This document shows, piece after piece, positions 18,186 to 24,623 of a stretch of 64,000 nucleotides of DNA. Below the pieces are notes generated by a model. The model saw only the letters and a program-made list of their open reading frames with translations. It was not told the origin of the DNA and did no database searches. The stretch comes from an uncultured Flavobacteriales bacterium (GTDB lineage Bacteria > Bacteroidota > Bacteroidia > Flavobacteriales > Crocinitomicaceae), in the NCBI GenBank assembly GCA_946482515.1, contig CAMLRS010000009.1, positions 1 through 64,000 of the forward strand, written 5' to 3'. Position numbers and translations under genes: made by a program. How positions within the stretch are numbered: position 1 is the first letter of the stretch; each line of letters opens with the position of its first letter.

Positions 18186-18217
18186 CAAATATACATAAAA
18201 TGTATTCATAGATACAA
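18186..18217 (-). promoter_or_regulatory. Promoter of the 17828-18163 gene
   Basis: Minus strand: TTG at 18215-18217, 21-nt spacer, TATATTTG at 18186-18193. This is a full match to the Bacteroidota consensus TTG-N(17-23)-TAnnTTTG, ending 23 nt before the ATG at 18163. Confidence 0.7.
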
Positions 18218-18226
18218 ATAATGTAT
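18191..18226. promoter_or_regulatory. Paired palindromic operators (candidate XRE binding sites)
   Basis: ATACAT-AAA-ATGTAT at 18191-18205 and ATACA-AATAA-TGTAT at 18212-18226. Both have the same half-site, and their centres are exactly 21 bp (two helical turns) apart. One overlaps the -7 element and the other the -33 element of the leftward promoter. Confidence 0.65.
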
Positions 18227-18334
18227 TAATAAAACCATATAACGTATCTAAAAACTAAATAGTACGTAACAGGACAGTCTTCAATTCGTATGAATCGGTG
18301 TTTTTTCTGAATACTTTTATACAAAACAACCACA

Positions 18335-18559
18335 ATGGCTAAGAGTACTAAAGAGGAAAAGATCAAAATCAATCGACTTAAAGTCGTATTGGCAGAGATG
18401 GAGATTTCTCACAAGGAATTAGCTGAGCGCGTTGGAAAAACGCCGAATACGATTACTCGAATCTGCAACAATGAAAGCCAGCCAACGCTGAAGTTTTTGC
18501 GGGAGATTGCTTTGACGTTGGATATAGATATCAAGGATTTACTGATATCCACCAAGTAA
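18335..18559 (+). CDS. XRE-family transcriptional regulator
   Basis: 74 residues, essentially a single Cro/C1-type HTH: LKVVLAEMEISHKELAERVGKTPNTITRICNNESQPTLKFLREIALTLDIDIKDLL. The recognition helix is around KTPNTITRICN. The short form with basic N-terminus is typical of phage- or island-type repressors. It is transcribed divergently from the small gene at 17828-18163, with a paired operator in between, so it probably represses that gene and perhaps itself. A TACTTTTA -7-like element is at 18312-18319. Confidence 0.9.
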   Translation: MAKSTKEEKIKINRLKVVLAEMEISHKELAERVGKTPNTITRICNNESQPTLKFLREIALTLDIDIKDLLISTK

Positions 18560-18750
18560 TATTCTTTAGGAAAGTCTCTTTTTTGAGATTTCATATTTGT
18601 TGAAATGCTGAATAACTAAGCCGAAACGACATCTCATCCACACTCTAGGTACTGATACATAATCAACACTAGATCAGACTTATCAACATTCTTTCGCTTC
18701 AAAGCAACTTCTCACTAATCATTTCGTAATTTCAAGATAAATACTACGAA

Positions 18751-19449
18751 ATGAGTCAAGTACAGATCTCAATCAACCCATTGGCCGAGTTCCTCGAAGC
18801 AACTGATAAAAGAAAGAGGCGCATTATTCTTGAACAGCAAAATCCAGGTTCGGTAATGTCGCTATATTACAAGCAAGCCAAAGCATCTATTAAAAGGGCG
18901 ATATTCGATAACGGTCGACACGAACAGATTGACATTGGCATAAAGAGGATCCTGGAGAAAGCAGTAAAGGAGAATTGGGAACGTCATGACAGGGTTAACT
19001 CCGTTGCTGCACTGGAACGGTGGAAGAAAATGCCTCTGCCACCCGCCATCGTAGAGCACAAATTAATTCCGGTAAGCACGAAGGCTAAGTTCCTTCCGCT
19101 TTTCGGAGTAAATATCAAAATTGTACCAACCGCCATTTTTCGATTTGAATACAACGGTAAAAAATACCTTGGTGCCGCTCAGGTGCATATAGCGAAAAGC
19201 AAACCGTTCACAAATGCCAAATCTGCGTTGGTTGCGCAAATGCTGAACATGTTTCTCAGCAACTTCGTAGCGGAAGAAGATGAGACTGTCCATCCAAGGT
19301 TGTGCATTTGCATCGATCCGTTCGCAGGAACCATCATCAATGCTTCACACAAGATCAAGTACGACATGAAGCAGCTCCGCACCATTTGCCAGGAGATCTG
19401 CACCATTTGGGATAGCGAAGACACATTGAAAAAGACCGGCACCGCATAA
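18751..19449 (+). CDS. Hypothetical protein next to the XRE regulator
   Basis: 232 residues, cytosolic. The N-terminal half is helical and basic (ATDKRKRRIILEQQNPGSVMSLYYKQAKASIKRAI); the C-terminal half alternates strands (IFRFEYNGKKYLGAAQVHIAKSKPF, HPRLCICIDPFAGTIINASHK). FEYNGKKYLGAAQVHIAKSKPF looks somewhat like a catalytic-core sheet, but no recognised motif is complete. I do not recognise a family. It lies 191 bp after the XRE gene on the same strand, so it could belong to the same mobile module. Confidence 0.7.
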   Translation: MSQVQISINPLAEFLEATDKRKRRIILEQQNPGSVMSLYYKQAKASIKRAIFDNGRHEQIDIGIKRILEKAVKENWERHDRVNSVAALERWKKMPLPPAIVEHKLIPVSTKAKFLPLFGVNIKIVPTAIFRFEYNGKKYLGAAQVHIAKSKPFTNAKSALVAQMLNMFLSNFVAEEDETVHPRLCICIDPFAGTIINASHKIKYDMKQLRTICQEICTIWDSEDTLKKTGTA

Positions 19450-19485
19450 CATCGAAAAAACCGTCACTATTCAAACCACTACAAC

Positions 19486-20136
19486 ATGCAACACGAAGAA
19501 GAAGAAGAAGAAGAAGAAGACCTCCCCTTCATCATCCGCATCATCGTCTTTGCTTTCCAGGTAGCAGCTGTCATCCTGTTCATCGTTTTCACGATCCTCA
19601 CCCTGGGCATTTTCCTGCGAGCCGAAGACGATACCGCGAAAGAACAGCGTCGCTTGCGGATACCGAGTGCGGAAGAAAAGCTCCGCATCACGCTCGAGCG
19701 CAGAAAGCACCGCTTCGTCGTGGTGCGGAAGCGCATCGGTGAGCTGCAGCTCATCGTGAACAAGATCCGCAGGACGGAAAAACGCATGCTCTTCGCTGTG
19801 CGTTTAGTGATCACCGCGTTGCTGGTTGGCATTAACTGGCTCTACATTGTTCGGCTGCAGCACATGTCGTGGGATAACGCCTGTAGGAACCCGGCCGCGT
19901 GCATCGAGCTCGTCACCAACTTCAATGCGCTTGTGCTGTTACTATACAGCGTGCCCGCTTACCTGCTGCACGGCACTGTCGGGCGCTTTACCGGCGCGAT
20001 GAAGGCCAAAACAGTTTCCATCCTGCGCCGCAAACACATTCCATCACTTTCCGAGCTCCAGCTGTTGCGGGAAGAAGAGCAGCAGATCATTCGGGATATT
20101 GGCTATTTAAGAACGTCGCTGGAGCTGTTTGATTGA
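19486..20136 (+). CDS. Membrane protein with poly-Glu N-terminus
   Basis: 216 residues. After MQH come eight glutamates encoded by a (GAA)8 run, then a long hydrophobic stretch (FIIRIIVFAFQVAAVILFIVFTILTLGIFL, about 15-45). A basic coiled-coil-like cytosolic segment (EEKLRITLERRKHRFVVVRKRI) follows, then two more membrane helices (about 103-123 and 143-165) and a helical C-terminus. No family is recognised. The acidic N-terminus is likely cytosolic or interfacial. The GAA tract can vary in length without frameshift. A terminator follows at 20174. Confidence 0.72.
   Translation: MQHEEEEEEEEDLPFIIRIIVFAFQVAAVILFIVFTILTLGIFLRAEDDTAKEQRRLRIPSAEEKLRITLERRKHRFVVVRKRIGELQLIVNKIRRTEKRMLFAVRLVITALLVGINWLYIVRLQHMSWDNACRNPAACIELVTNFNALVLLLYSVPAYLLHGTVGRFTGAMKAKTVSILRRKHIPSLSELQLLREEEQQIIRDIGYLRTSLELFD
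19495..19518 (+). repeat. (GAA)8 trinucleotide repeat
   Basis: Eight GAA units encode the N-terminal Glu run of the membrane protein. Unlike most poly-Glu stretches, no GAG synonym interrupts it. Confidence 0.9.
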
Positions 20137-20531
20137 TCACATTCTCATCCTACAAAATGCTGCTTCCTCAAACAAGACCCTTTATGGGTCTTTTTTTATT
20201 TCCTTCAACTGAATTTTTTCTTCAAAGACGCAACACATAAAGTACTGACAAAAAACCACTTGTGTATAACGCGGAAATACTCGCACTCCGCGTTTTTCCA
20301 CGTCAATTTCCGCCATTTCTTCCCTGCATCTTTGCATTGTGATCAGCTGAAAACGCTTCCGGCAGCTAACGGAAGCAGGCGCCTTCCGGGTTCACGTCCG
20401 GGCAGCTGCTCACAAAAGTGTCTGTGTTGCTTTCCCGCAAGGGAGAAGGAAAACAAGACAGGCACGCCCCTCCCGTCATCACGCCGAATGATGGTGCATT
20501 AAGCACACGTACGGCGATTACGTTACAAAAA
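20137..20531. other. 395-bp gap: terminator, then no visible gene
   Basis: Apart from the terminator at 20174-20197, I see only a weak ACGCGGA...TCCGCGT inverted pair (20269-20310) and no convincing frame. Confidence 0.5.
20174..20197 (+). terminator. Terminator after the poly-Glu membrane protein gene
   Basis: AAGACCC/GGGTCTT stem with a 5-nt loop (TTTAT), followed by TTTTTTTA. Confidence 0.85.
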
Positions 20532-20936
20532 ATGAAAAATCGAAAAATGACAACGATTGCCACGCTGGCAATCCTGGTGGGAATGGGTGCAATCACCGTT
20601 TCCTGTAAAAAAGAACAATGTACGAAATACCGGAAAGCCGGACTAACTGTAGTGCAAACCAAGGACGGCGGGGACGATGATGAGGACCCTGTTATTCGGG
20701 GGAAAGTAAAAAAACACAATTTGACCCCGGTGAACGGCGCTTATGTCGAAACCATGGCCTACGGAACGAATGCGCGGATTGGTGGTGTTTACTCAGATAG
20801 CTTGGGGGATTTCGTCCAGACAGTGAGTAAAGGAACCTATTATTTCGTCGTTTCCGTTCCGCACCAAAGCACTCCTTTCGTGACCGACACACTTCATGTT
20901 GAGGAGGACTCAGAAGTAACAATTTTCGTTGACTGA
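20532..20936 (+). CDS. Lipoprotein with carboxypeptidase-regulatory-like domain
   Basis: 134 residues from the ATG at 20532. The N-terminus has the shape of a lipoprotein signal: MKNRKMTTIATLAILVGMGAITVSC, with Cys25 as the probable lipidation site. The mature protein has a DGGDDDEDP acidic linker and a single beta-sandwich domain of the CarboxypepD_reg type (VIRGKVKKHNLTPVNGAYVETMAYG, GVYSDSLGDFVQTVSKGTYYFVVS). Such domains are structural or binding modules of outer-membrane lipoproteins. An open frame extends upstream to 20418, but that part has no signal and is unlikely to be coding. Confidence 0.7.
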   Translation: MKNRKMTTIATLAILVGMGAITVSCKKEQCTKYRKAGLTVVQTKDGGDDDEDPVIRGKVKKHNLTPVNGAYVETMAYGTNARIGGVYSDSLGDFVQTVSKGTYYFVVSVPHQSTPFVTDTLHVEEDSEVTIFVD

Positions 20937-20953
20937 TATATTGCACTTCAATC

Positions 20954-20985
20954 TGTCCGGGTAGTAGCTACCCGGACTTTTTTAT
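20954..20985. terminator. Strong terminator between convergent genes
   Basis: Perfect 10-bp stem GTCCGGGTAG/CTACCCGGAC with loop TAG, then TTTTTT on the plus strand. It ends at the stop codon of the convergent kinase gene. Confidence 0.88.
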
Positions 20986-22856
20986 ATACTGACAGCAACT
21001 GTCGCAACGCAGCCATCTTCGTTTCGGTACTGAATAGTGCCATTTACTTTATGAAGCAGCTTTGCAATCAAGCCTTGTCCTTTGATTTTTTGCGACTGAA
21101 TTTGTTGTTCAGAAATACCCGGTCCATTGTCACGAACAATCAGTTCGACTTTTTTTCCCCACTGTTTTACGGAAACACCTAATCGAGGGTTATCAGCTTG
21201 CAAGAGACTATGTTCGATAGCGTTGCACAGCAGCTCATTCAGCGTAATCGCCAGCCGCATCGCGAGATCGTAATCGAGGTAAACAGCATCGATGTCGCGT
21301 GTCAGCTTCAGATCACCATCGGCAGGAAAAAGGTTGAAAACGATTAGGTCCACCAGCTTGCCAAGGTATGCATCGAGCCGCACTTCCTTATTGTGTCTTG
21401 CGGAGTCATCAAGGAGATAGTGCTGGACCAGCGACATAGCTTCGAGCCGCCGTACATTCTGCTGCAGTACCCTGCTCGTCTCTTCGTGTTTAGCATGGGC
21501 TTTGTCAGATTTAAGAATTCCACTCAATAGACTGAAGTAGTTCTTGGTTCGGTGACTCAGTTCGTGGTGCAAATGCGTGATTTCGTCACGTTGTTCCTGG
21601 AGTTCGGTGTTTTGAAGCTCAATATATTGTTTGCGCTGACGGATTTGGTACAAAAGCGCCAAGACGACACTGACCAGCGAAGCTAAGCCCACGATCCAGC
21701 CAATAAGCTGCTGGTTTTGCAGCCGCTCGTTCTGCAAGCGCGCATGATCCAGTTTTGCCTGTTTCCGGCGCATCTCTATTTCCCGTTCCTTCCGTTCAAT
21801 GTCGTATTCAACCTCGAGGCGGGCCATCTCTTTGCGATTCGCGTCATCAGCCTGCAGCTGACGTGCCAAGACGAGCTCGCGATATTTTGTGACCAACACA
21901 GTCGCGTTCCCGCTCGCTTCAAGCAATGCGATTTCTCCGAATAGTGCTTCCGCCAGCAACGCATTGTCAGCTGATCCACGAGCCAGTTCCTGGGTTTGGT
22001 GAAACAGTTCCAATGCTTTGATCCTATCGTGTGTAGCAGCGTAAAATGTTGCCAAGTCAAAAAGACTTGAAGCAGCTTTGGTGGAATTTCCCGCCTCCAA
22101 CCGCATGCCGTACGCCATATCGAGGTAGAACAAGGCTTTTCGATGCAACTGTTTTGCCACGTATAGTCTGCCTAAGGCAGCCAGGGTGTTTACCATGTTC
22201 GACTGGTTGTTGATCGCCTTCTTTCGGGCAAGCGCTTTCAGTAAATAATACTCCGATTTTTCATACTGTTTCCATTCCAGGTAGAGGTTGCCGATGTTGT
22301 GATATGAATCCGCAACGCCTTTTTCGTACGCAATGGCTTCCCTGATGCGCAAGGCGCGCAAATGGTACGCGAGAGATTTGGGAAAATTACCCGCTTCCCG
22401 CTGAATATTGCCAATGGCGTTCCACGCAGCAGCCAATTCTTGTTGGTTTTCGTAGCGTTCCGACAGCCGCGCGGCTTGCGTCAATGCTTCCGTCGCTTGC
22501 CGAAAAGCCCCGATCTCTTTATAGGCCAATCCTAAATTCAACAACGCACCAGCAACAAGGCTGTCGTTGTTCATCCTCCGGTAGATTTCCAGCGATCGCT
22601 CATAAACGTCAAGGCCTTTCTTGTACTCTCCGGCCTGATAATAAGCTACCCCCAAGTTGTTGTAAAAGTCTGCTTTCGATTGGAGATCGAGCGTCGCCGG
22701 AAGTACAATCCGCGCGTGTTCGAGTGTTTGCAATGCCGCAGGATTGCCGTTGGCCAGCTGTTGATAACCGGTGTCTGTAAGCTGGTCAAAGCTGGCTTGA
22801 GCAAATACAAATAAACAACACAATAGATTCAGCAGGAATAGTGTATAGCTTTTCAT
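20982..22856 (-). CDS. TPR-containing sensor histidine kinase
   Basis: 624 residues from the ATG at 22856. Signal peptide (MKSYTLFLLNLLCCLFVFAQA), then about eight TPR repeats in the periplasm (about 30-370), a coiled coil, one membrane helix (LIGWIVGLASLVSVVLALLY), and a cytosolic kinase. The phospho-accepting region is of the HisKA_2 type (HHELSHRTKNYFSLLSGILK). The ATP-binding domain has the N box (TLNELLCNAIEHS) and G1 box (VRDNGPGI). An in-frame ATG at 22892 would overlap promoter sequence and precede the signal peptide. It is divergent from a LytTR response regulator, its likely partner. The stimulus is unknown. Confidence 0.9.
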   Translation of the reverse strand: MKSYTLFLLNLLCCLFVFAQASFDQLTDTGYQQLANGNPAALQTLEHARIVLPATLDLQSKADFYNNLGVAYYQAGEYKKGLDVYERSLEIYRRMNNDSLVAGALLNLGLAYKEIGAFRQATEALTQAARLSERYENQQELAAAWNAIGNIQREAGNFPKSLAYHLRALRIREAIAYEKGVADSYHNIGNLYLEWKQYEKSEYYLLKALARKKAINNQSNMVNTLAALGRLYVAKQLHRKALFYLDMAYGMRLEAGNSTKAASSLFDLATFYAATHDRIKALELFHQTQELARGSADNALLAEALFGEIALLEASGNATVLVTKYRELVLARQLQADDANRKEMARLEVEYDIERKEREIEMRRKQAKLDHARLQNERLQNQQLIGWIVGLASLVSVVLALLYQIRQRKQYIELQNTELQEQRDEITHLHHELSHRTKNYFSLLSGILKSDKAHAKHEETSRVLQQNVRRLEAMSLVQHYLLDDSARHNKEVRLDAYLGKLVDLIVFNLFPADGDLKLTRDIDAVYLDYDLAMRLAITLNELLCNAIEHSLLQADNPRLGVSVKQWGKKVELIVRDNGPGISEQQIQSQKIKGQGLIAKLLHKVNGTIQYRNEDGCVATVAVSI

Positions 22857-22880
22857 AACCCGAATTTCGTTACCTTCGAT

Positions 22881-22888
22881 CAAAAGTA
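22881..22888 (-). promoter_or_regulatory. -7 element for the TPR kinase gene
   Basis: TACTTTTG on the minus strand within the 45-bp divergent spacer, 24 nt before the kinase ATG at 22856. No clear -33 element is seen. Confidence 0.4.
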
Positions 22889-22901
22889 TCAAACTTTCGG
22901 C

Positions 22902-23600
22902 ATGAAGATCCTGGTGGTAGAAGACGAACCATTTGCAGCGGAAGACCTGATAGAAAAACTACAGGTGTGGCATTACCGCGTCACCGCTGTAGCTGATAGT
23001 TACGAAGCGGCATTGGAAGCCATTCGTGCCGAACGACCGGATCTCGCATTCATCGACATCGAGCTGAAGGGCGAACGATCAGGGATAGATCTAGCTGACC
23101 AGCTCAAACAGCTGGAAATCCCATTCATATACTTATCGGGAGTTCAGGATCTCAACACCTATCAAAAAGCGAAGAATACCGAACCCCTGAAAAATCTCGC
23201 AAAGCCCATTGACCCGATCAATCTGCGAAACGCATTACTGGATCTTGACTTGAATTCACCCGTCAAGGCTGAGACACTTCCCAAACTGCACATGATTTCT
23301 GATAAGGAAGGCCGTAAACGGCGCATCGATCCCGATCAGATCCTGTACATAGTCGCGGGCCGTAGCTACTGCGACTTATTCTTTGCCAACGCACCCAAGA
23401 TTACGGTATCGACTTCAATGGGGCCTGTCTTGGAAAAATTGGACCATCCGAAACTCGTACGCATTAGTCGCTCCAATACGGTCCACATCGATCACGTGAA
23501 AGGGATCTGGGGGAATGAGGTCGAAATGCCCGGGGACATGCGATTGCCGATGAAAGGCAACTTCAAAGACGACTTCCTGCGCATGATCAATGTGCTGTAG
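22902..23600 (+). CDS. LytTR-family response regulator
   Basis: 232 residues. The receiver domain covers about 1-120 with the acidic pocket Glu7-Asp8, the phospho-acceptor Asp52 (AFIDIEL), the conserved Ser/Thr (YLSGVQD) and Lys in NLAKPIDP. The C-terminal LytTR DNA-binding domain (about 133-232) has IDPDQILYIVAGRSYCDLFF and LVRISRSNTVHIDHVKGI. It is divergent from the TPR kinase with a 45-bp intergenic region, so the two probably form a two-component system. The next gene downstream begins the NLR-like pair; whether the regulator controls it is not shown by sequence. Confidence 0.93.
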   Translation: MKILVVEDEPFAAEDLIEKLQVWHYRVTAVADSYEAALEAIRAERPDLAFIDIELKGERSGIDLADQLKQLEIPFIYLSGVQDLNTYQKAKNTEPLKNLAKPIDPINLRNALLDLDLNSPVKAETLPKLHMISDKEGRKRRIDPDQILYIVAGRSYCDLFFANAPKITVSTSMGPVLEKLDHPKLVRISRSNTVHIDHVKGIWGNEVEMPGDMRLPMKGNFKDDFLRMINVL

Positions 23601-23708
23601 ACCGTTGGAACGTTACTCAGTTCGGAAACCATAACCGCCGATTCGGAAATCAAGTAACCGCGTTCCCATGTTTTGTCACTCATTTTGAGCCATACGTAAA
23701 CACTACTT

Positions 23709-24623
23709 ATGGATTTCGAAGCAGACAAAATGGTGTCCTTACTGCAATACTGTTGCTGGAAGACGCGCTGTACGATGGACAAAACAGGGTTCCGCGAATT
23801 AGCCCGAAAGATCGCCGAGCGTGCGGAGAAGAAAAGCCAGCTACCTGACGAACGTTACCTTACCGATTTATACACTGCTGCTAATACAGCAATGCAGCAA
23901 AACAATTCCATCGGTCGTCATCAAACGTATATAGACCCGATTCTTCAATATGCCAAGGTCGGGCACTGGGACGACTGGAAGCATGGCTTAACGTTAGCAA
24001 ACGAATACGTCGAACCAGGATCGCTTGAGCTTACCCGATTTTCTACCTTGGGGCTGGCGGTCTGTTTTCCTCAGCTTTTGGAAAAACAGTTGCTGCCGGA
24101 TCTCTCCCCGATTAAACGTACCTCAAATTATCCATTGGACCTACTCGACTGTAAATCGAGTACCGTTTCCGAAAACCTGGAGTTTGCAATTAAGCAACTG
24201 GAAACGTTCCCTTTTGTTATCTGGGCGGTTCCCGTCAGCTGGAATGAACAATTGGCGCAGTTAAAAAATCCAGGGTGGAACGAGCTCTTAGAGACCAAAC
24301 GTATTGTACCGGTATGGGTTGAAGGAAACGATCCTTGGGGAAGCACGCCGTTCATTCCCTGGCTCAATCACCACCAGACGATAGGAAGCTTCCCCGGTAT
24401 ATTTTCGAGCCTGCTCTGCTTGCAGGATGCTATTCAAAAATACCATCAACCCCCTGAACTCTCAAAGCCGTCCCAACACATAGCCGGGAGGATCCAAAAC
24501 ATTCCCAACAACAGGGGGACGCTCTTTTTGGGAGACAATGTCCAAATCACAGGCGAGAACTTCTACCAGGGAACCATTCATCAAACGATTTACAAACATA
24601 AAAAGGACGACCATGAACACTGA
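23709..24623 (+). CDS. Putative effector with C-terminal amyloid-like motif
   Basis: 304 residues, cytosolic, family not recognised. Residues about 23-115 are helical. Residues about 120-255 look like an alpha/beta Rossmann-type domain: FPFVIWAVPVSWNEQLAQL, ELLETKRIVPVWVEGNDPW. The arrangement is faintly reminiscent of TIR-like domains, but no catalytic motif can be claimed. After a linker, the C-terminus (about 265-297) is rich in Gly/Asn/Gln beta-prone residues: G275-D-N-V-Q-I-T-G-E-N284, then FYQGTIHQTIY to 295. The same GEN...FYQ and QTIY elements open the next protein. The genes overlap by 11 bp, so they are translationally coupled. An internal ATG at 23775 is an alternative start. By layout this is the effector partner of an NLR-like sensor. 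Confidence 0.72.
   Translation: MDFEADKMVSLLQYCCWKTRCTMDKTGFRELARKIAERAEKKSQLPDERYLTDLYTAANTAMQQNNSIGRHQTYIDPILQYAKVGHWDDWKHGLTLANEYVEPGSLELTRFSTLGLAVCFPQLLEKQLLPDLSPIKRTSNYPLDLLDCKSSTVSENLEFAIKQLETFPFVIWAVPVSWNEQLAQLKNPGWNELLETKRIVPVWVEGNDPWGSTPFIPWLNHHQTIGSFPGIFSSLLCLQDAIQKYHQPPELSKPSQHIAGRIQNIPNNRGTLFLGDNVQITGENFYQGTIHQTIYKHKKDDHEH

Noticed and set aside
23709..24560. TIR domain call for the putative effector
   Set aside because: FVIWAVPVSWNEQL and RIVPVWVEG only loosely recall TIR strands; the catalytic Glu and BB-loop cannot be placed.
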